This document shows, one piece after another, positions 55,384-63,615 of a stretch of 64,000 nucleotides of DNA. The notes under the pieces were generated by a model. The model made no database searches. It was given only the letters and a program-made list of their open reading frames with translations, and was not told the DNA's origin. The DNA is from JAVJUV01 sp040220415 (GTDB taxonomy: Bacteria; Pseudomonadota; Alphaproteobacteria; Rhodobacterales; Rhodobacteraceae). The stretch covers positions 98,807-162,806 of the forward strand of contig JAVJUV010000167.1 in assembly GCA_040220415.1 (NCBI GenBank). Reading direction: 5' to 3'. The translations under genes and the position numbers were made by a program. Position 1 is the stretch's first letter; each line of letters starts with the position of its first letter.

Positions 55384-56613
55384 ATGACGTCCGCTGTTCC
55401 ACCGACGGGAACAGGCCCGCTTGGCCGCCGCGAGGCGCGGCTTGCATGGGGGCTGCTGTTCCCGACCCTTGCCATCGTCTCGGCGGTCGTGGTTCTGCCG
55501 CTGCTGGCGATCTTCTGGATCAGCTTCAAGCCAATTGGGCTTGCAGATCTGCGACCGCCCGCGCCGGTGGTGCGCGAGGCGCTGCGCGGCTTGGATGACG
55601 AGTTGCGGCTGGAATACAGGGTAAGGAACTCGTCGCAGGAAGAGACAATCACCGGTGTCACACTGTCGGATGTCCTGCCCGACGGCGTGACGGTGATCAG
55701 CGCCGACCCGCGCTGCGAGATCGAGGGTGCCCGACTGCGGTGCGATCTGGGCGATCTGGATGGCGGCGAGCGGGACGAGATCGAGGTCTTCGTGGCGGCG
55801 GATGACGCAGAGGCAGCGGAAACGGCAGCGGAATCGACCGCGCCCGCGATGACGGGTTCAGGCGACAATATCCTGACGAATTTCGAGTTCACCCTGGAAA
55901 ACTTCGCCCGCGTCTTCGACGGCCGCGAGTTCTGGGGCGTTCTTGGAGTGACGCTTTTCTATACCGTTTTCGGAACGGTGGGAGCGCTGGTCTTCGGGTT
56001 GTTCGCGGCGATGCTGCTGAACAAGGAATTCCGGGGTCAGGGCATTCTTCGGGGACTCTACCTGTTTCCGTACGTGGCCCCGGTGATCGCGGTGGCCTTT
56101 GCCTGGATCATCCTGTTCGACCCGTTCTCGGGCTCGGCGAATGCGCTGCTGGTGCAGATGGGCGTAACCACGTCCACCATCAATTTCTTCGGAGACCGGC
56201 CGCTGGCGCTGATCATGGTGACTGTCTTCGAGATCTGGCGGTATTTTCCGCTGTCGTTCCTTTTCATCCTGGCCAGGATGCAGTCGATAGATACCGACAT
56301 GTACGAGGCCGCCGACATGGACGGTGCCTCGCCGTTCCAGAAATTCTGGTATCTGAGCCTGCCGCAGCTTCTGGGCATCCTGAGCGTTCTGTTCCTTTTG
56401 CGGTTCATCTGGACCTTCAACAAGTTCGACGACATCTTCCTGCTGACCGGCGGCAACGCCGGCACGCGGACGCTGACGGTGAACGTCTACGAACAGGCCT
56501 TCGCGGTCGCGAACATCGGGGCGGGCGCGGCTGTGGCGGTGGTGATCTTCTGCTGTCTGATCCTGTTCTCGATCCTCTTCTTCAAATACGTGAGCCGGGA
56601 GGAAGGACTGTGA
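55384..56613 (+). CDS. Sugar ABC permease (AglF/MalF type) with inserted DUF11-like domain
   Basis: 409 residues. TM1 is at about 20-48. A periplasmic insert at 55-165 contains a DUF11-like beta-sandwich: EYRVRNSSQEETITGVTLSD, VLPDGVTVISADPRCE and RCDLGDLDGGERDEIEVFV (about 78-137), with two cysteines (111, 120) that could pair. The canonical MalF-type domain follows from about 168, with the EAA loop EAADMDGASPFQKFWYLSLP (309-328). ATG 55384 has GGAG 8 nt upstream; an ATG at 55351 is a weaker option. Ends in a GTGA overlap with the second permease gene. Confidence 0.88.
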   Translation: MTSAVPPTGTGPLGRREARLAWGLLFPTLAIVSAVVVLPLLAIFWISFKPIGLADLRPPAPVVREALRGLDDELRLEYRVRNSSQEETITGVTLSDVLPDGVTVISADPRCEIEGARLRCDLGDLDGGERDEIEVFVAADDAEAAETAAESTAPAMTGSGDNILTNFEFTLENFARVFDGREFWGVLGVTLFYTVFGTVGALVFGLFAAMLLNKEFRGQGILRGLYLFPYVAPVIAVAFAWIILFDPFSGSANALLVQMGVTTSTINFFGDRPLALIMVTVFEIWRYFPLSFLFILARMQSIDTDMYEAADMDGASPFQKFWYLSLPQLLGILSVLFLLRFIWTFNKFDDIFLLTGGNAGTRTLTVNVYEQAFAVANIGAGAAVAVVIFCCLILFSILFFKYVSREEGL

Positions 56614-57839
56614 GCCCGCTTCGTTTCGGATACGTGGCCGGGCCGCTGATCGGGGCTTTGTGGACCTTCCTGATGGCGGTCGTGGTCTGCATCGCCATGA
56701 GTTTTGCCACCGGCGAAGGGCTGAGGCCGGTGCTTCTGCCCAGCCTGGTTTTCGGCGCCTGGCTGGGATTTGTCTGGCTGCCCGATGGCAGGCGGGCGCG
56801 GACCACGCGTATCCTCTGGAGCGCCGGACTGGCGATCCTTCCCGCGCTTGCCTTCCTGCTGATCGCGCCGGCGATCGTAAGTGCCGAAGGCGTGGGATCG
56901 CTGATTGTCGCGGCGACGTGGGTGCTGTTCGCTGTCGCCTGCGCGTGGCCGCTGGAGGTGATGCTGCGCCCGCTGCCCTTCGGCAGCGCCACGCGGCATG
57001 AATTCGAGGACGCCGTGATCCGGTTTCTGACCGGGTTCGGATACATCTTCTTCACGGCCATCGTCGCCATTCCATTCTATGTGATGCTGATGACCAGCCT
57101 GAAGAACCAGTCCGAACTGATCCAGAATCCGCTGGATTTCTCGGTGGATCTGTCGAAGGGCTGGGACCTGTTCCGCAGCTATTCGGAGCTGTTCACCGAT
57201 TTCAACTTCGGCAACTACCTCTGGACTTCGTTCTATGTCTCGGTGCTGACGGTTCTGTTGACTTTGGCATTCTCGATTCCAGGCGCCTATGCGGTCGCGC
57301 GGCTGAGGTTCCGGGGGCGCGCGGCCTTTTCGCGTTCGATCCTGTTGATCTACATGGTGCCGATGATCGTGCTGGCGCTGCCGATCTATATCGCCTTCTC
57401 GATGACCGGGCTGAGGAACACGATCTTCGGCCTTGTGCTGATCTATCCGGTCACGACGATACCGGTCGCGCTGTACATGTTGCAGGGCTACTTCCGCGGC
57501 CTCCCCGCGGAGGTGGAAGAGGCGGGGTTGATGGACGGGCTGTCACGGCTGGCGGTGATCTGGAAGATCACGCTGCCGCTCAGCCTGCCCGCCCTCGCCT
57601 CGGTGTCGCTTTATGTCTTCATGATCGCGTGGAACGAGTTCCTGCTGGCCTTCATGCTGCTGGACGACCCGTCGAAATTCACGCTGACGCGGGGAATCGC
57701 GTCGCTGAACTCCTCCGAGATCCCGAGACAGCATCTCATGGCGGGCGCGGTGATCGCGACCGTGCCGATCATGGCGCTGTTCCTGGGACTTGAACGTTTC
57801 ATGACCAAGGGACTGACCGCTGGGTCGGTCAAGGGGTGA
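56610..57839 (+). CDS. Sugar ABC permease (AglG/MalG type) with extra N-terminal membrane segments
   Basis: 409 residues starting at GTG 56610, overlapping the upstream stop. The MalG-type core starts near residue 138 (LTGFGYIFFTAIVAIPFYVM) and carries the EAA loop EEAGLMDGLSRLAVIWKITL (303-322). Before it are about 125 residues with roughly four hydrophobic segments (12-32, 38-56, 70-90, 96-114) that ordinary MalG/AglG proteins of about 280 residues do not have. Partner of the DUF11-containing permease. Confidence 0.88.
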   Translation: MSPLRFGYVAGPLIGALWTFLMAVVVCIAMSFATGEGLRPVLLPSLVFGAWLGFVWLPDGRRARTTRILWSAGLAILPALAFLLIAPAIVSAEGVGSLIVAATWVLFAVACAWPLEVMLRPLPFGSATRHEFEDAVIRFLTGFGYIFFTAIVAIPFYVMLMTSLKNQSELIQNPLDFSVDLSKGWDLFRSYSELFTDFNFGNYLWTSFYVSVLTVLLTLAFSIPGAYAVARLRFRGRAAFSRSILLIYMVPMIVLALPIYIAFSMTGLRNTIFGLVLIYPVTTIPVALYMLQGYFRGLPAEVEEAGLMDGLSRLAVIWKITLPLSLPALASVSLYVFMIAWNEFLLAFMLLDDPSKFTLTRGIASLNSSEIPRQHLMAGAVIATVPIMALFLGLERFMTKGLTAGSVKG

Positions 57840-57844
57840 CTAAA

Positions 57845-59104
57845 ATGGATGGAATCGCTCTTGACGAGCAGGCGCGCGCAATTCTGACGACGAATGACCG
57901 GGGCGGCTATACGTTGCCCACGGTGGGACTTTATCCATACCAGTGGAACTGGGATTCGGCCTTTGCGGCGTGGGGATTCTCGACTTTCGACGTCGAACGG
58001 GCTTGGACCGAACTGGAGACCTTGTTCGCGGGGCAATGGCCGAACGGCATGGTGCCGCATATCCTGTTTCACAAACCGGATCCCGGTTATTTTCCCGGGC
58101 CGGATGTCTGGGGCACCGAAGGCAAGGGGCCCATTCCGTCGTCCGGGATCAGCCAGCCGCCGGTGGCGGCGAGCTTTGCCTGGCGCGTTCATGCCGCCGA
58201 CCCGGATCGGGGGCGGGACCGGATTGCGACGCTGTTGCCGAAGATGGTCGAAAGCCATCGCTGGTTCATGAAATGGCGCACCGATCAAGGCGCGGTCTGC
58301 ATCACGCATCCCTGGGAATCGGGGCGCGACAACGCGCCCGACTGGGACGGCGCGATGGCGGCGCTGAATCCCGAGGGCGTGGGCGAATACACCCGGCGCG
58401 ACACGAGCCATGTCGACCCGTCCATGCGGCCGACGAAAGAGGATTACGACCGCTATATCTGGCTGGTGCAGCGCGGCAAGCGGCTGGGCTGGGACGAGGC
58501 GCGGATGGCCGAGGACCGGCCTTTCTTCGTGGCCGATCCGACAATGACCTTCACGCTTCTGAGGTCGAACCGCGATCTCGCCGACCTGGCCGGGGAACTT
58601 GGGGCGGACCGAACCGAGATCGACGATTGGACGGCAGAACTGGAAGCTGGGGCGGGGACGCTTTGGAATGATGCGCTGGGCAGTTACGACAGCCGCGACG
58701 TGGTGTCCGGCGATTGGGCGAACGCGATCTCGAACGCCTCGTTCCTGTGCTGGTGGGGCGGCGTGGACAACCCGCAGATGCTGCCGGTTCTCGGCAGGGT
58801 GATGGAGGCCGCGCCGTACGCCCTCGCGAGTTACGATCCCGAGGGACCGAAGTTCGATGCGAGACGCTATTGGCGCGGGCCGGTCTGGGGCATGATGAAC
58901 AGCCTTGCCGGAATTGGGCTGGCGGAATGCGGACACGGTGACGCGGCCGAGCGCCTGCGCGAGACCACGCGTCGGCTGATCGAGGTGAACGGCTTTGCGG
59001 AGTATTTCGATCCGATCACCGGCGCGCCTGCGGGCGGGCACGACTTCACCTGGACCGCCGCGATCTGGCTTGGCTGGGCAAGTCCCAGCGCGGGGAGGTC
59101 GTGA
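57845..59104 (+). CDS. MGH/GH63-like glycoside hydrolase (mannosyl/glucosylglycerate hydrolase type)
   Basis: 419 residues, no signal peptide, so it acts on substrate after import. The (alpha/alpha)6 hydrolase of the MGH1-like/GH63 group is recognised by YPYQWNWDSAFAAWG (31-45), the acid region HPWESGRDNAPDWD (likely Asp162) and the C-terminal EYFDPITGAPAGGHDFTWTA (likely Glu386). Known relatives hydrolyse mannosylglycerate, glucosylglycerate or kojibiose-type glucosides; the substrate here is inferred only. ATG 57845 follows AAGGGG; a GTG at 57836 overlapping the upstream stop is possible. Shares TGATG with the ATPase gene. Confidence 0.82.
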   Translation: MDGIALDEQARAILTTNDRGGYTLPTVGLYPYQWNWDSAFAAWGFSTFDVERAWTELETLFAGQWPNGMVPHILFHKPDPGYFPGPDVWGTEGKGPIPSSGISQPPVAASFAWRVHAADPDRGRDRIATLLPKMVESHRWFMKWRTDQGAVCITHPWESGRDNAPDWDGAMAALNPEGVGEYTRRDTSHVDPSMRPTKEDYDRYIWLVQRGKRLGWDEARMAEDRPFFVADPTMTFTLLRSNRDLADLAGELGADRTEIDDWTAELEAGAGTLWNDALGSYDSRDVVSGDWANAISNASFLCWWGGVDNPQMLPVLGRVMEAAPYALASYDPEGPKFDARRYWRGPVWGMMNSLAGIGLAECGHGDAAERLRETTRRLIEVNGFAEYFDPITGAPAGGHDFTWTAAIWLGWASPSAGRS

Positions 59105-60120
59105 TGGGATCGATTTCGCTTCAGAACGTCGAGAAGTGGTTCGGAGATGTGCAGGTCATCAAGGGGATCGACCTGGAAATTGGGGACGGCGAATTCGTGG
59201 TCTTCGTCGGCCCTTCGGGCTGCGGGAAGTCGACGCTCTTGCGCATGATCGGCGGGCTGGAGGAGATCAGCCGGGGCGCGCTGCTGATCGACGGCGAGGA
59301 CAAGACGGCCGACCCGCCCTCGAAACGGGGGCTGACGATGGTGTTCCAGTCCTACGCGCTTTACCCGCATATGAGCGTGCGCGACAATATGGGCTTCAGC
59401 CTGAAGACGGCCGGCGCGCCGAAGGCCGAGATCGACGAGAAGGTCAATCACGCCGCCGAGGTGCTGAAGCTGGAACCCTACCTCGACCGGCGGCCGAAGG
59501 CGCTGTCGGGCGGTCAGAGGCAGCGGGTGGCCATCGGGCGGTCGATCGTGCGTGATCCGACGGCGTTCCTGTTCGACGAGCCCCTGTCGAACCTCGACGC
59601 CGCGCTGCGGGTCGAGATGCGCTATGAGATCGCCAAGCTGCACAAGGCTCTGGGGCGAACGATGATCTACGTGACGCACGATCAGGTCGAGGCGATGACA
59701 TTGGCGGACCGGATCGTCGTGCTGGAGTTCGGAACCATCGCGCAGGTGGGTACGCCGCGCGATCTGTACGAGAACCCGGCAAACCTGTTCGTGGCCGAAT
59801 TCATCGGCAGTCCGAAGATGAACATCATGGATACCGGCGGCGCAGGGCTGCGGCTGAGATCGAAGCCGGGGGCGGCGAAGGTGGGCATCCGGCCCGAACA
59901 TATCGATATCGGCGCAGAGGGCGAGGGGATGCTGGACGGGACCGTGGACGTGATGGAGTACCTTGGCGCCGACACTTTCCTGATCGTCGATGCCGGCGAC
60001 TTCGGACGGATCACGGTGCGAACCGGCGGGGATACCCACCTGAGCGAAGGCGACCGGATCGGGCTGATCGCGCCCGAGGACCGATTGCGGTTCTTCGGGC
60101 CGGACGGACAGGCCATTTGA
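59104..60120 (+). CDS. Sugar ABC transporter ATPase (MalK/UgpC/AglK type)
   Basis: 338 residues. Walker A GPSGCGKSTLLRM at 36-48, Q-loop MVFQSYALYPHMSVRDNMGF, signature LSGGQRQRVAIGRSIVRDPT, Walker B FLFDEPLSNLDAALR, switch His in MIYVTHDQVEAM. C-terminal MalK-type OB/TOBE domain with VGIRPEHIDIG. Powers import through the two permeases. ATG 59104 overlaps the hydrolase stop by one base. Last gene of the operon, followed by a strong hairpin. Confidence 0.93.
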   Translation: MGSISLQNVEKWFGDVQVIKGIDLEIGDGEFVVFVGPSGCGKSTLLRMIGGLEEISRGALLIDGEDKTADPPSKRGLTMVFQSYALYPHMSVRDNMGFSLKTAGAPKAEIDEKVNHAAEVLKLEPYLDRRPKALSGGQRQRVAIGRSIVRDPTAFLFDEPLSNLDAALRVEMRYEIAKLHKALGRTMIYVTHDQVEAMTLADRIVVLEFGTIAQVGTPRDLYENPANLFVAEFIGSPKMNIMDTGGAGLRLRSKPGAAKVGIRPEHIDIGAEGEGMLDGTVDVMEYLGADTFLIVDAGDFGRITVRTGGDTHLSEGDRIGLIAPEDRLRFFGPDGQAI

Positions 60121-60154
60121 GAGAAGCTATCGCCGCGCTTGGCGCGGCGCCCAG

Positions 60155-60177
60155 CCGGGGGAGCGCTGCTCCCCCGG
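60155..60177 (+). terminator. Strong hairpin after the glycoside operon
   Basis: CCGGGGGAGC (60155-60164), GCT loop, GCTCCCCCGG (60168-60177): a perfect 10-bp stem 35 bp after the ATPase stop, followed by ACCCCCTTGGAGTATTTCTC. It lies between convergent genes and can serve both directions. The hairpin plus GGAGTATTT tail resembles a recurring extragenic element I recall from Rhodobacteraceae genomes. Confidence 0.7.
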
Positions 60178-60234
60178 ACCCCCTTGGAGTATTTCTCAAA
60201 AGAAGAAGGCAGCGGGACTTGTCGCGGGGTCTGG

Positions 60235-60834
60235 TCAGGCGGCGAGTGCCAGCGCCTCGATTTCCTTGTGGGCCTTCCGGATCGTGCCGTCGGCGTCGAG
60301 GGCCAGGCGGTCGGCCGAGACCATGACCACATCGGTGATACCGATGAAGCCCAGGACGTGGCGGACGTATCCTGTGGCGAAGTCGATATCGGAGCCGACC
60401 TCGGTACCGCCCGAGGCGACCGAGACGATGGCGCGCTTGTTGGTCAGGAGGCCTTTGGGTCCGTTCTCGGAATAGGCGAAGGTCAGGCCGGCGCGGGCGA
60501 CGAGGTCGACCCAGGCCTTGAAGGCGGCGGGAACACCGAAATTATAGATCGGCAGGCCGATCAGGACGATGTCGGCCTGCCTGATCTCGTCGACGAGGGT
60601 GTCGGAGAGCCGGAGCTTGTCGATCTGGTCCCCTGTCCGCTCGGCTGCGGCGGTGAAGTTTGCGCCTATCCAGGCGGCGTCCAGAAGCGGCAGGTCGGAT
60701 GCGGCAAGATCGCGCGTGACGACCGTGACCGGCCCGCCGGCGCGGTAGCGCTCGACAATGCGGTCATTGAGGTCGCGGGAAACGGAGCCTTCGAGGCGGG
60801 CGGATGCGTCGATGCGCAGAATGTTGGTCGTCAT
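60235..60834 (-). CDS. azoR: FMN-dependent NADH-azoreductase
   Basis: 199 residues from ATG 60834 (an ATG 6 codons earlier is possible). Flavodoxin-fold AzoR: N-terminal LRIDASARLEGSVSRDL phosphate-binding loop, LIGLPIYNFGVPAAFKAWVD (about 84-103) with the FMN contacts, and VSVASGGTEVGSDIDFATGY. Reduces quinones and azo dyes with NADH. Divergent from a LysR-type regulator, 201 bp apart, which probably controls it. Confidence 0.9.
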   Translation of the reverse strand: MTTNILRIDASARLEGSVSRDLNDRIVERYRAGGPVTVVTRDLAASDLPLLDAAWIGANFTAAAERTGDQIDKLRLSDTLVDEIRQADIVLIGLPIYNFGVPAAFKAWVDLVARAGLTFAYSENGPKGLLTNKRAIVSVASGGTEVGSDIDFATGYVRHVLGFIGITDVVMVSADRLALDADGTIRKAHKEIEALALAA

Positions 60835-61035
60835 GATCTTCTTGTCCTTCATTTTCGATGATCCTGGACATACGTGATCCGCAGAATGTGAGAATTCGTG
60901 GTTTTCACACCAGATATGTGCAAATTTGCGTGATATAGGCGAATATTGATCGTTCTAGTTAATTTTTTGCACTATCACCCGTTGACATCACGACACCGGC
61001 GACAGAGAGCCGGAGAGCATCTGGAGTAACCTGCC
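60835..61035. promoter_or_regulatory. azoR/lysR divergent control region
   Basis: 201 bp, more AT-rich than its surroundings. Contains the perfect palindrome GCAAATTTGC (60920-60929) and a GTGA...TCAC pair around 60886-60909, either of which could be a LysR-type binding site. No clear -35/-10 assigned. Confidence 0.4.
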
Positions 61036-61911
61036 GTGTCGATCAGCACCTGGGACGAAATCAGAACCGCGTATCATGTGGCTCGCATGGGGACCGTTTC
61101 GGGCGCTGCGGATGCGCTTGGGGTTCATCATGCGACCGTCATCCGCCACATAGACTCGCTGGAAGGCAGGTTGGGCGTGAAGCTGTTTCAGCGTCATGCG
61201 CGCGGCTACACCTCGACCGAGGCAGGCAAGGACCTGCTTCAGGTCGCGCAGGCGACCGACGATCAGTTCACTCAGCTTGTCGGGCGGATAAAGGGCCGTG
61301 GCGACGAGGTGTCGGGCGAACTTGTCGTCACGTCGCTGTCGGCCGCTTCGCCGCGGATGACGCCGGCGATCGTGAAGTTCCAGGCACAGTATCCAGGTCT
61401 GATGGTGCGTTACCTGACCGGCGATGAGGTTCTGCGGCTGGAATACGGCGAGGCCCATGTCGCGCTTCGTGCCGGCAGCAAGCCGGACAATCCGGACAAT
61501 GTGGTGCAGCCGTTCAAATCGCTTTGCGTATCGCTTTACGCATCGCAGGATTACGTGGCCCGGAATGGACGGCCCGCAACGCTGGATGACTTTTCGGGCC
61601 ACAGTTTCGTCGGCTACGACAATCTCGAGTCACGCGCGCCGTTCTTCCGCTGGCTGATGGAGCGCGTCGGGCCCGAGCAGGTGACCTTCCGGGCGACCGA
61701 CAATCGGGTGGTAAGGGATGCCATCGCCGCCGGTGTCGGTATCGGCTTCGTGTCCTGCTGGGATGCGGAGGCCACCGACCTGGTGCGGCTGTTTCCGCCA
61801 CAGCCGGAATGGTCGGCACCTCTGTGGCTGGTGACGCATGTTGATCTGCACCGCACCACCAAGGTACAGGCGTTCCTGTCGTTCCTGAAGGAAGAAGCCA
61901 AGACGTGGTGA
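61036..61911 (+). CDS. LysR-family transcriptional regulator
   Basis: 291 residues, GTG start. N-terminal winged helix at about residues 5-63: YHVARMGTVSGAADALGVHH then ATVIRHIDSLEGRLGVKLFQ. C-terminal substrate-binding effector domain from about 90. It is divergent from azoR and overlaps the EamA exporter start by 4 bp (GTGA), so both are candidate targets. Effector unknown. Confidence 0.9.
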   Translation: MSISTWDEIRTAYHVARMGTVSGAADALGVHHATVIRHIDSLEGRLGVKLFQRHARGYTSTEAGKDLLQVAQATDDQFTQLVGRIKGRGDEVSGELVVTSLSAASPRMTPAIVKFQAQYPGLMVRYLTGDEVLRLEYGEAHVALRAGSKPDNPDNVVQPFKSLCVSLYASQDYVARNGRPATLDDFSGHSFVGYDNLESRAPFFRWLMERVGPEQVTFRATDNRVVRDAIAAGVGIGFVSCWDAEATDLVRLFPPQPEWSAPLWLVTHVDLHRTTKVQAFLSFLKEEAKTW

Positions 61912-62840
61912 CTGCCGGCATCACGCCGCGCGGAGAAGAGTTGCGCGGTCATCTTGCGATGCTCTTGTTCTCGGCGCTGGTGGCGGGGTCGTTCTCGCTG
62001 GGCGCGCGGATTGCGAACGATATCGATCCGGTGGCGCTGACGGCGGTGCGCTTTGTCCTGGCGGCGGTGCTGATGGGCGTTGCTGCGCTTGCGACGGGCG
62101 GCGTGCCCAGGGGCTCTTTCGGATCGCCCTGGCGCTATGCCGTCACAGGCGGACTGTTCGCCTTCTACTTCATCGCCATGTTCGAAGGCCTGAAGACGGC
62201 GGCGCCGGTGCCGACGGCGGCTGTGTTCACGCTGACACCGCTGATGGCCGCGGGTTTCGGCTGGTGGATCATGTCGCAGCGAACGACGCCCGGCATGGCC
62301 TTGGCGCTGATGCTGGGCGGACTGGGGGCGATCTGGGTTATCTTCCGGGGCGATCTGGCTGCGCTGGTGGCGCTGGAGGTCGGTCGGGGCGAGGCAATCT
62401 ACTTCGTCGGCTGCATCGCGCATGCGCTCTACATCCCGATGGTGCAAAAACTGGGTCGCGGCGAAGGTGTCTTTGCCTTTGCCTTCGGAACACTGACCGT
62501 GGGCGCGGTCCTGTTGCTGGTGATCGGCGCGCCGCGCATCGTCGCGACCGGATGGCTGACACTGCCCTGGGCCGTCTGGGGCGGTCTGGCCTATCTCGTG
62601 GTCTTCGCCTCGTTCGCTTCGATCAGCCTTCTGCAATACGCCTCGATGCGGCTGAAGGCGGCGAAGGTGATGGCCTATACCTATCTGACACCCACGTTCG
62701 TGATCCTGTGGGAGCTTGCGCTGACGGGTCGCCTGCCGGGCGGACTAGTGTTGCCGGGGATCGGATTGACGGTTGTCGCGCTTGCGGTCCTGCTGAGAGA
62801 GGGACGTCTTAACCCCGCTGCGCGACCGACCGGGTCATGA
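61908..62840 (+). CDS. DMT-superfamily transporter (EamA domains)
   Basis: 310 residues from GTG 61908 (GTG 61905 also possible). Ten membrane helices in two EamA repeats. Typical segments are LTAVRFVLAAVLMGVAALAT in repeat 1, FFIAMFEGLK-like helix 3-4 text (YFIAMFEGLKTAAPVPTAAV), and LLQYASMRLKAAKVMAYTYL in repeat 2. Exports a small metabolite, unknown. Translationally coupled to the LysR gene. Its last 32 bp overlap the convergent small membrane gene. Confidence 0.86.
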   Translation: MTAGITPRGEELRGHLAMLLFSALVAGSFSLGARIANDIDPVALTAVRFVLAAVLMGVAALATGGVPRGSFGSPWRYAVTGGLFAFYFIAMFEGLKTAAPVPTAAVFTLTPLMAAGFGWWIMSQRTTPGMALALMLGGLGAIWVIFRGDLAALVALEVGRGEAIYFVGCIAHALYIPMVQKLGRGEGVFAFAFGTLTVGAVLLLVIGAPRIVATGWLTLPWAVWGGLAYLVVFASFASISLLQYASMRLKAAKVMAYTYLTPTFVILWELALTGRLPGGLVLPGIGLTVVALAVLLREGRLNPAARPTGS

Positions 62841-63018
62841 GCCACGCCAACACGATGCCGATGCTGAAAACCAGGGCGCCCGTCAGGCCATAGCCCAGAA
62901 ACTGTCCGACCTCGTCGATGGCGGAAGCGAGGCTTCCAGGGGGGATGGCGCGGAAGGCAATGGCGTAGCCGGCGAAGCCGAAAACGCCCAGTGGGATAAG
63001 AGCCAATACCTTGCGCAT
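62809..63018 (-). CDS. Small two-span membrane protein
   Basis: 69 residues from ATG 63018, with GGGAG 5 nt upstream; a GTG two codons earlier is an alternative. Two hydrophobic segments: about 4-22 (VLALIPLGVFGFAGYAIAF) and 42-62 (GYGLTGALVFSIGIVLAWLM). Function unknown. It converges with and overlaps the EamA gene by 32 bp. Confidence 0.6.
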   Translation of the reverse strand: MRKVLALIPLGVFGFAGYAIAFRAIPPGSLASAIDEVGQFLGYGLTGALVFSIGIVLAWLMTRSVAQRG

Positions 63019-63127
63019 GCGCACTCCCGTCTCCCCCGATCAGGAAATTTAGCAGATCTTGCCGCGGTCCGGCGAGGGGGATGCCATCGTGCCGCTGAAT
63101 GCCGTGTCTGTTCGGCAACGGTAACTG

Positions 63128-63466
63128 TCAGGATATGCCTTTGCCGTCTTCCGAGAGTTCGCGTTCCAGGAATTGCTCGAATGCGTCGAGGTCAAGCGCT
63201 TCGAACTGGCCGAAGCCCTGCATCCAGATGCTTGCCTCGCGCATGGACTCTGGCTCGAGCTTGCACCAGGTGACGCGGCCGCGCCGTTCCTGGCTTATCA
63301 GACCTGCGCGGGTCAGGACCCCGAGGTGTTTCGAGATCGCGGCGAGCGACATCTCGAAGGGTTCTGCCACGTCGGTGACGGCCATGTCGTCCTCAAGCAG
63401 CATGAAGAGAATGCGCCGCCTCGTCGGGTCTGCAAGGGCCTGGAAAATGATGTCGAGCGTTGCCAT
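63128..63466 (-). CDS. ArsR-family helix-turn-helix regulator
   Basis: 112 residues. Winged helix with ALADPTRRRILFMLLEDDMA (10-29), VAEPFEMSLAAISKHLGVLT (33-52) and the wing LISQERRGRVTWCKLEP. Lacks the CxC metal site of arsenic/cadmium sensors, so it is probably of the non-metal ArsR branch. Divergent from the binding-protein gene at the window end, a possible target. Confidence 0.86.
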   Translation of the reverse strand: MATLDIIFQALADPTRRRILFMLLEDDMAVTDVAEPFEMSLAAISKHLGVLTRAGLISQERRGRVTWCKLEPESMREASIWMQGFGQFEALDLDAFEQFLERELSEDGKGIS

Positions 63467-63562
63467 GGCGGGCCATCTGACCCGTTGCCACCCTTGCCGT
63501 CAAGAAGTGCTGGCAGGGGCAGCGTTGGCGGACCCGAAGCGGGAAGTTCCCGGTCTTGGCTT

Positions 63563-63591
63563 TTGATTTCTGCAAAGCCCTGCAATAATTC
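63563..63591 (+). promoter_or_regulatory. Possible promoter of the terminal binding-protein gene
   Basis: TTGATT (63563-63568), 17-bp spacer, TAATTC (63586-63591), 24 bp before the ATG at 63616. CGGGAAGTTCCCG (about 63539-63551) upstream is a 6-1-6 inverted repeat that might bind the divergent ArsR-type regulator. Pattern only. Confidence 0.35.
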
Positions 63592-63615
63592 CCAGAAATG
63601 GGGAGGAAATGGGAA

